The notes below the pieces were generated by a model. It saw nothing but the letters and a program-made list of their open reading frames with translations, was not told the origin of the DNA and ran no database searches. Below, piece after piece: positions 12,138 to 16,583 of a stretch of DNA of 16,583 nt. The translations under genes were made by a program, and so were the position numbers. Position 1 is the stretch's first letter, and each line of letters starts with the position of its first letter. The stretch lies in NCBI GenBank assembly GCA_947589335.1, contig CANPZH010000013.1:1-16583 (forward strand). Reading direction: 5' to 3'. The stretch comes from an uncultured Clostridia bacterium. GTDB lineage: Bacteria; Bacillota; Clostridia; Christensenellales; Borkfalkiaceae.

Positions 12138-12686
12138 TCAGAGCCGGCGGATGACCCTTGCGGGATTGCCGACCGCTACGCTCCCCGAGGGGATGTCGTG
12201 CACGACGACGCTCCCCGCGCCGACGACGACGTTGTCGCCGATCGTCACCCCGGGCAGGACCTTTACCCCGCCGCCGAACCATACGTCGCTGCCCACCCTG
12301 ATGGGCCTCGCGAATTCGAGCTGGGCGGAACGCGTCTTTCTGTCGAGGGGGTGCCCCGCCGTGTAGAAGCCGCACTGCGGCGCGATGAAGACGTTGTCGC
12401 CGAAGATGAGCTTGTTCGTATCGAGGAACACGCAGTCGTGGTTGGCGTAGAAGTTTTCGCCGACCTCGGTGTTGTAGCCGTAGTCGAACCACACGTTGCT
12501 CTCGATGTTGAAGTTTTCGCCGCACTTGCCGAGCAGCGAGCGCATGAGCGCCTGCCGCTTTTCCCTGTCGTCTCTCGGCGTGCGGTTGTATTCCTCGCAG
12601 ACCCGCTTTGCCCGCGCAAGTTCGCCCAAAAGTTCTTCGTCCACTTTGTAGAGCTCGCCCGCGAGCAGTTTCTCTTTTTCCGTCAT
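12138..12686 (-). CDS. Sugar O-acetyltransferase (maltose/galactoside acetyltransferase family)
   Basis: The 182-residue protein is a left-handed beta-helix acetyltransferase of the Maa/LacA/NodL group, moving acetyl from acetyl-CoA to a sugar hydroxyl. The N-terminal Maa domain is visible as MTEKEKLLAGELYKVDEELL (1-20), with RAKRVCEEYNRT after it. The hexapeptide repeats run from about 56 to 175 (IESNVWFDYGYNTEVGENFY, IFGDNVFIAPQC, VTIGDNVVVGAGSVVVHDIP). The catalytic histidine is His112 in YTAGHPLD, and the end SVAVGNPARVIRRL is typical. Length is standard. It follows alaS by 87 nt with a large hairpin between; GGGAG precedes the ATG at 12686. The true acceptor sugar is not known, and the link to the tRNA synthetase genes is probably only by position. 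Confidence 0.92.
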   Translation of the reverse strand: MTEKEKLLAGELYKVDEELLGELARAKRVCEEYNRTPRDDREKRQALMRSLLGKCGENFNIESNVWFDYGYNTEVGENFYANHDCVFLDTNKLIFGDNVFIAPQCGFYTAGHPLDRKTRSAQLEFARPIRVGSDVWFGGGVKVLPGVTIGDNVVVGAGSVVVHDIPSGSVAVGNPARVIRRL

Positions 12687-12711
12687 GATCTCTCTCCCAT
12701 ATCCCCTCCGC

Positions 12712-12749
12712 GCGGGCGCGCCGCGGCAGGAAAGCCGCGGCGCGCCCGC
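12712..12749 (-). other. 16-bp perfect GC hairpin between alaS and the acetyltransferase
   Basis: GCGGGCGCGCCGCGGC (12712-12727) pairs perfectly with 12734-12749 around a 6-nt loop. It has no T-run on either strand, so it is not a standard terminator. It may stabilise the alaS mRNA end or reduce expression of the downstream gene. Confidence 0.7.
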
Positions 12750-12773
12750 CGTGAAAGGTCCGATTTGTCTTGA

Positions 12774-14585
12774 TTATTCGAGGACCGCCTTGATCCTCCT
12801 GACGCCCGCCGAGGAGGACTGTTCCTTCTGGATCCTGAAATGTCCCAGAACGCCCGTGCGTTCGACGTGCGGCCCTCCGCACATCTCCTTGGAGAACGTG
12901 CCGATGGAATACGTCTTGACGACTTCGCCGTACTTGCTGTCGAACACGCCGACGAACCCCTCTTTGCGCGCCTCCTCGAGGGTCATCTCCCTGTAGACGA
13001 CGGGGATATTTTCCTCGATCTTTTCATTGACGAGGTCCTCCACCGCCTTGATCTCCTCGGGGGTCATGGCGCGGTCGAAGTTGAAGTCGAAGCGCATGCG
13101 CTCGTCGGTGATGTTGCTGCCCTTTTGGTTGCAGTCGGGCGAGAGCACGGTCTTGAGCGCCGCATTGAGCAGATGGGTCGCGGTGTGATACTTCACCGCC
13201 GCCTCGCTGTGGCTCTCGAGCCCGCCCTTTGCTTCGCCCTTCTGAATGACGCGGCTCTTCTCCTGGTGTTCCTTGAACGCCTCGTCGAAGCCCGCATGGT
13301 CCACCGTCAGCCCCCGTTCGCCCGCGAGCTCTTCGGTGAGCTCGAGCGGGAACCCGTAGGTATCGTACAGGCGGAATGCCGCCTTGCCGCCGATCACCGT
13401 CTCGGGGACGTAAGAGGGATCGCTCTTTGCCATGAACTCGTTCTTGCGGGCGATCCCCGCGACGCACTTTTCGAACTCCTTCATGCCCGAGACGAGGGTC
13501 GCCTCGAAGCGGTCGGTCTCCTTTTTGATCTCGTCGAGGATGAACGCCTCCTTCTCGATGAGTAGCGGATACGCCTCCCCGTACACCTTCCCGATGAAGA
13601 TCTTCGCGACGGACTGCATCGTCTCCGCGGGGATCTCGAGTTTCTTGCAGTAGCGGATCGCGCGGCGCATGATGCGGCGGAGGATATACCCCGCGCCCGT
13701 GTTCGAGGGCAGAACGCCCGTCGAATCGCCGATGAGCATGACCGTCGTGCGCACATGGTCGGCGATGATGCGCATCGCGCGGCGGTCCTCCCCGCCGTCC
13801 GCATACTTCTTCCCGGACGCCCGCTCGAGCTCGGCGAGCACGTCGGTGAAGAGGTCGGTCTGATATGCGTCGTGCAGCCCGTTCAAAAACAGGAGCATGC
13901 GGTCGAACCCGAAGCCCGTATCGACGTTCTTGTTCTCAAGAGGTTCATAGCCCTCTCCGAGCTTGCGGTATTGCATATACACGTCGTTGCCGATCTCCAC
14001 ATAGTCGTCGGGGAAGACGGGGTCGGGATCATCTGCGTCGATGGGATAGAACCACTCGTTGTCGGGTCCGCAGGGGGTGCCCGTCGTGCCCTCGAGCTCC
14101 CACCAGTTGTCCTCCTTCGGGAGATAGAACACGTGCTCCTTTTTGATCCCGAGCGAGATGAGCAGGTTCGCCGTCTCCTCGTCGCGGGGGACGGACTCGT
14201 TGCCCTCGAAGACGGTCGTGCACAGCTTGTCCTTGTCGAGCCCGAACTCCTTCGTCAGAAGTTCGAAGGTCCATGCGGTCTTCTCTTTTTTGAAGTAATC
14301 GCCGAGCGACCAGTTCCCCATCATCTCGAAAAAGGTGAAGTGGGAGGGATCGCCGACGGAGTCGATATCGACCGTGCGCAGACATCCCTGGATGTTGCAC
14401 AGCCGCTTGCCCGCGGGATGGGGTTTGCCCAAGAGATAGGGCATGAGCGGCTGCATGCCCGCCACGTTGAACATGACGCCCGTCGAGCCGTCGCCGATGA
14501 GGGACACCGCGCCGATATCGACATGTCCCCTCGCCTGATAAAAATCGAGCCATTTCTGTCTGAGTTCTTTTGCCGTGATTTTCAT
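12774..14585 (-). CDS. alaS: Alanyl-tRNA synthetase, short form lacking the C-terminal domains
   Basis: The 603-residue protein charges tRNA-Ala. The class II catalytic core is at about 1-240: HFTFFEMMGNWSLGDYFKK (82-100), PCGPDNEWFY (171-180) and NVDTGFGFDRM (220-230). The tRNA-recognition helical domain follows (about 241-450; ADHVRTTVMLIGD, GAGYILRRIMRRAIR). The editing domain is last, with zinc ligands H467 and H471 (HTATH) and C569 and H573 (CGGPH). It ends SSSAGVRRIKAVLE, exactly where the editing domain normally ends, so the DHHA1 and C-Ala domains are absent (usual bacterial length is about 870). The stop is clean, so this looks like a natural short form. The catalytic core differs from the usual bacterial type and recalls Patescibacteria/CPR-like short AlaRS (from memory). 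AAGGA lies 8 nt before the ATG. The gene follows cysS by 63 nt, probably in one operon. Confidence 0.93.
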   Translation of the reverse strand: MKITAKELRQKWLDFYQARGHVDIGAVSLIGDGSTGVMFNVAGMQPLMPYLLGKPHPAGKRLCNIQGCLRTVDIDSVGDPSHFTFFEMMGNWSLGDYFKKEKTAWTFELLTKEFGLDKDKLCTTVFEGNESVPRDEETANLLISLGIKKEHVFYLPKEDNWWELEGTTGTPCGPDNEWFYPIDADDPDPVFPDDYVEIGNDVYMQYRKLGEGYEPLENKNVDTGFGFDRMLLFLNGLHDAYQTDLFTDVLAELERASGKKYADGGEDRRAMRIIADHVRTTVMLIGDSTGVLPSNTGAGYILRRIMRRAIRYCKKLEIPAETMQSVAKIFIGKVYGEAYPLLIEKEAFILDEIKKETDRFEATLVSGMKEFEKCVAGIARKNEFMAKSDPSYVPETVIGGKAAFRLYDTYGFPLELTEELAGERGLTVDHAGFDEAFKEHQEKSRVIQKGEAKGGLESHSEAAVKYHTATHLLNAALKTVLSPDCNQKGSNITDERMRFDFNFDRAMTPEEIKAVEDLVNEKIEENIPVVYREMTLEEARKEGFVGVFDSKYGEVVKTYSIGTFSKEMCGGPHVERTGVLGHFRIQKEQSSSAGVRRIKAVLE

Positions 14586-14648
14586 ATTCTATATCCTTTT
14601 TGTTCCGCTTTCTTCCTCGAACCGCACACGGGCGGCGTCTTATGGGGT

Positions 14649-16037
14649 TCAGATCTTGCTCAGCGTGTAGCCGTCTTTGCTGTCCTTTACGGCGTAGCCC
14701 ATGCCGCGCAGCTTCTCGCGGAGCTCGTCCGAGCGCGCCCAGTCCTTCGCCCTGCGCGCCTCCGCCCGTTCCTCGGCGACCGCCTTCACGTCCGCCGGCA
14801 CGTCCTCCTCTTTGGGCGCATATTTCGAGAGATATTCCCCCGCGTCCCGCTTGAACAGCCCCAAGAGGGAATAGGTCTTTCTGATCTGGTTGACGATCCT
14901 TCTCGCCTTCGGGTCGTTCTCCCCGAGAAGACGGGATACGTCTTTGAAATAGCCGAAGAGGGCGGAGAGGGCGAGCGCGGTGTTGAAGTCGTCGCTCATC
15001 GCCTCGTCGAAGGCCCTGTCGATCTCCTCCTCGCCCCCCGTCTCGCCGGGGAATGCCGCCTCCGCGCGGCCGATCAGGGTGTAAAAGCGCACCAGATGCG
15101 CCTCCGCGCCGGGGAAGAGGTCGTCGGTGATGTTGACGTCTCCGCGGTACCCCGTGGAGAGCAGGGCGAATTTGATCGCCTCGTTGCTGTATTTTGCGAG
15201 CAGATCTTCAAGGAGCAGGCTGTTCCCGAGGGACTTCGACATTTTCTGCCCGTTGACCTTGATGAGCCCGTTGTGCACCCAGTAGTTCGCGAACTGCTTG
15301 CCCGTGAGCGCCTCCGTCTGCGCGATCTCGTTTTCGTGATGGGGAAAGATGAGGTCTCTCCCCCCGCCGTGGATGTCGATCCTGTCGCCGAAGGCGGCGC
15401 GGTTCATTGCCGAGCACTCGATGTGCCAGCCCGGCCTTCCCTTGCCCCAGGGGGAATCCCATGAGATCTCCCCCGCCTTCGCCGCCTTCCAGAGGGCGAA
15501 ATCGTAGGCGTTCTTCTTCGCCCCGTCGTTCTCGACGCGCACGCCGTCGAGCATGTCCTCCTTGTCCCGCCCGGAGAGCTTTCCGTAGGCGGGAAAGCTG
15601 TCTACGTCGAAATACACGTCCCCGTTGGGCGCGGGATAGGCATGTCCCTTGGCGATGAGCGCCTCGATGAAGGCGATGATGTTGCCGATATTCTCCGTCG
15701 CCTTGAGCCAGACGGTGGGCTCGTCGACGTCGAGCTCGCGCATGACGGCGTCGATCTTCCCGATCATCATCTCGGCGTACTCGTCGGCGGGGATCCCCGT
15801 CTCCTTGCTCCTCGCGATGATCTTGTCGTCGACGTCGGTATAGTTGCGGGCATAGGTCACATGGTAGCCCTGTTTTTCGAGAAATTTGCGGAAGATGTCG
15901 TAGAGGATCGCCTGAAAGCCGTGCCCCACATGCGCCTCGCCCGAGACGGTGATGCCGCACGCATACATTTTGACGTTTCCCTCTTCGAGGGGGACGAACT
16001 CCTCCTTTCTCCCGGTCAAAGAATTATAGATCTTCAT
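14649..16037 (-). CDS. cysS: Cysteinyl-tRNA synthetase
   Basis: The 462-residue protein is a class I synthetase that charges tRNA-Cys. The HIGH motif appears as HVGH (36-39) after MYACGITV, with Cys27 the first zinc ligand. RPGWHIECSAM (201-211) carries Cys208, and IDIHGGGRDLIFPHHENE (220-237) supplies the remaining ligands. The KMSKS loop is intact at 265-269, followed by LGNS. The C-terminal helical DALR region (about 330-450) is complete and the length is normal. The ATG at 16037 lies inside the end of cysE (14-nt overlap), with GGAG 5 nt before it, so the two are probably translationally coupled. Linking cysteine synthesis and charging in one operon is common in Firmicutes. Confidence 0.97.
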   Translation of the reverse strand: MKIYNSLTGRKEEFVPLEEGNVKMYACGITVSGEAHVGHGFQAILYDIFRKFLEKQGYHVTYARNYTDVDDKIIARSKETGIPADEYAEMMIGKIDAVMRELDVDEPTVWLKATENIGNIIAFIEALIAKGHAYPAPNGDVYFDVDSFPAYGKLSGRDKEDMLDGVRVENDGAKKNAYDFALWKAAKAGEISWDSPWGKGRPGWHIECSAMNRAAFGDRIDIHGGGRDLIFPHHENEIAQTEALTGKQFANYWVHNGLIKVNGQKMSKSLGNSLLLEDLLAKYSNEAIKFALLSTGYRGDVNITDDLFPGAEAHLVRFYTLIGRAEAAFPGETGGEEEIDRAFDEAMSDDFNTALALSALFGYFKDVSRLLGENDPKARRIVNQIRKTYSLLGLFKRDAGEYLSKYAPKEEDVPADVKAVAEERAEARRAKDWARSDELREKLRGMGYAVKDSKDGYTLSKI

Positions 16038-16583
16038 GTTTCTCCTCTCTCAATGCCTCTTCGAGCGCGAACACCCGCTCGCGGAGGGCGCAGATCTCCT
16101 TTGCGATGGGATCTTCCTGTTCGGGCATGAGGTCCTGCACCTTCTCGCCGCCGAGGCGGACGACCCGCCCGGGAACGCCGACGACGGTCGCATACGGCGG
16201 GACCTCGCGGAGGACGACCGCGCCCGCGCCGATCTTCGCCCCGTCTCCGACCGAAAACCCGCCGAGCACCTTCGCCCCGCAGGAGATCGTGACGTTCTTC
16301 CCGATCGTGGGGTGCCGCTTGCCTCTCTCCTTGCCCGTGCCGCCGAGGGTGACGCCCTGGTAGATGACCGTCCCCTCGCCGACCTCCGCCGTCTCGCCGA
16401 TCACGACGCCCGCGCCGTGGTCGATGAACACGCCCGACGCGATCTTCGCCGCGGGGTGGATCTCGATCCCCGTGCGGAACTTCGCCCATTGCGACGCCAT
16501 CCGCGCAAGCAGTTTGAGGTGCATGCGGTACAGACGGTTGGCAAAGCGGTGCCAGCTCAGAGCGTGTACGCCCGAATAGGTGA
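16024..16583 (-). CDS. cysE: Serine O-acetyltransferase, 5' end outside the window
   Basis: The visible 185 residues are the C-terminal part of CysE, which makes O-acetylserine from serine and acetyl-CoA, the first step of cysteine synthesis. The frame stays open to the right edge; the upstream codons read YSGVHALSWHRFANRLYRMH, matching the family's YPGxHAL region, so the ATG at 16524 is internal and not the start. The hexapeptide left-handed beta-helix includes TGIEIHPAAKI, IDHGAGVVIGETAEVGEGT, VTLGGTGKERGKRHPTIG and VGAGAKVLGG-type repeats, with the His of IDHG in the catalytic place. The final ~45 residues form a charged, probably helical tail. The stop overlaps the cysS start by 14 nt. 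Confidence 0.95.
   Translation of the reverse strand, partial: TYSGVHALSWHRFANRLYRMHLKLLARMASQWAKFRTGIEIHPAAKIASGVFIDHGAGVVIGETAEVGEGTVIYQGVTLGGTGKERGKRHPTIGKNVTISCGAKVLGGFSVGDGAKIGAGAVVLREVPPYATVVGVPGRVVRLGGEKVQDLMPEQEDPIAKEICALRERVFALEEALREEKHEDL

Noticed and set aside
13755..15464. A 569-codon plus-strand open frame across alaS and cysS
   Set aside because: It is antisense to two certain synthetase genes and has no domain or ribosome-binding site.
16024..16524. Reading the ATG at 16524 as the true start of cysE
   Set aside because: The frame continues upstream to the window edge with residues that match the CysE family, so the ATG is internal.

Overview
The window is a GC-rich bacterial chromosomal segment that looks like a Clostridia-type member of the Bacillota, probably a gut lineage. 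The reasons are the single-chain (alpha2-type) glycyl-tRNA synthetase, a tandem-OB single-strand-binding protein of a type I know from Clostridia, a PdaB-like polysaccharide deacetylase, the cysE-cysS pair, strong GGAGG ribosome-binding sites, compact hairpin terminators and consensus TTGACA/TATAAT promoters. No phage, transposase, CRISPR, rRNA or tRNA genes were seen. Assignment to a lower rank is not possible from sequence alone.

Layout. Positions 2-2094 (+) hold the 3' end of glyQS with its terminator, then a membrane glycosyltransferase behind a textbook promoter. From 2168 to the right edge nearly everything is on the minus strand. Reading that strand from right to left: cysE (cut by the window edge), cysS, an unusually short alaS and a sugar O-acetyltransferase form one apparent transcription unit. 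Then come rplM-rpsI with their own strong promoter and terminator, an alpha/beta hydrolase, a large lipoprotein with a C-terminal membrane anchor and acidic tail, an acidic double zinc-ribbon protein, comF, a long non-coding repeat-rich spacer (about 4686-5915), a polysaccharide deacetylase, ssb and a PlsC-type acyltransferase. The only plus-strand gene in this part is a small unknown protein at 9852-10109. It diverges from the lipoprotein gene and overlaps the 3' end of the hydrolase gene.

Functionally the window is mostly housekeeping: three aminoacyl-tRNA synthetases (Gly, Ala, Cys), cysteine biosynthesis, two ribosomal proteins and ssDNA binding. Envelope functions are mixed in (glycosyltransferase, acyltransferase, deacetylase, lipoprotein). 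The points most worth a second look are: (1) an AlaRS that stops right after its editing domain; (2) the ~1.2 kb spacer, a mosaic of diverged repeats, hairpins, an inverted-repeat-bounded element and a 33-bp tandem array; (3) the lipoprotein/TM/acidic-tail protein next to a second very acidic protein; (4) a terminator that ends two bases before the comF start codon. I did not find a clearly new multi-gene defence or mobile system.
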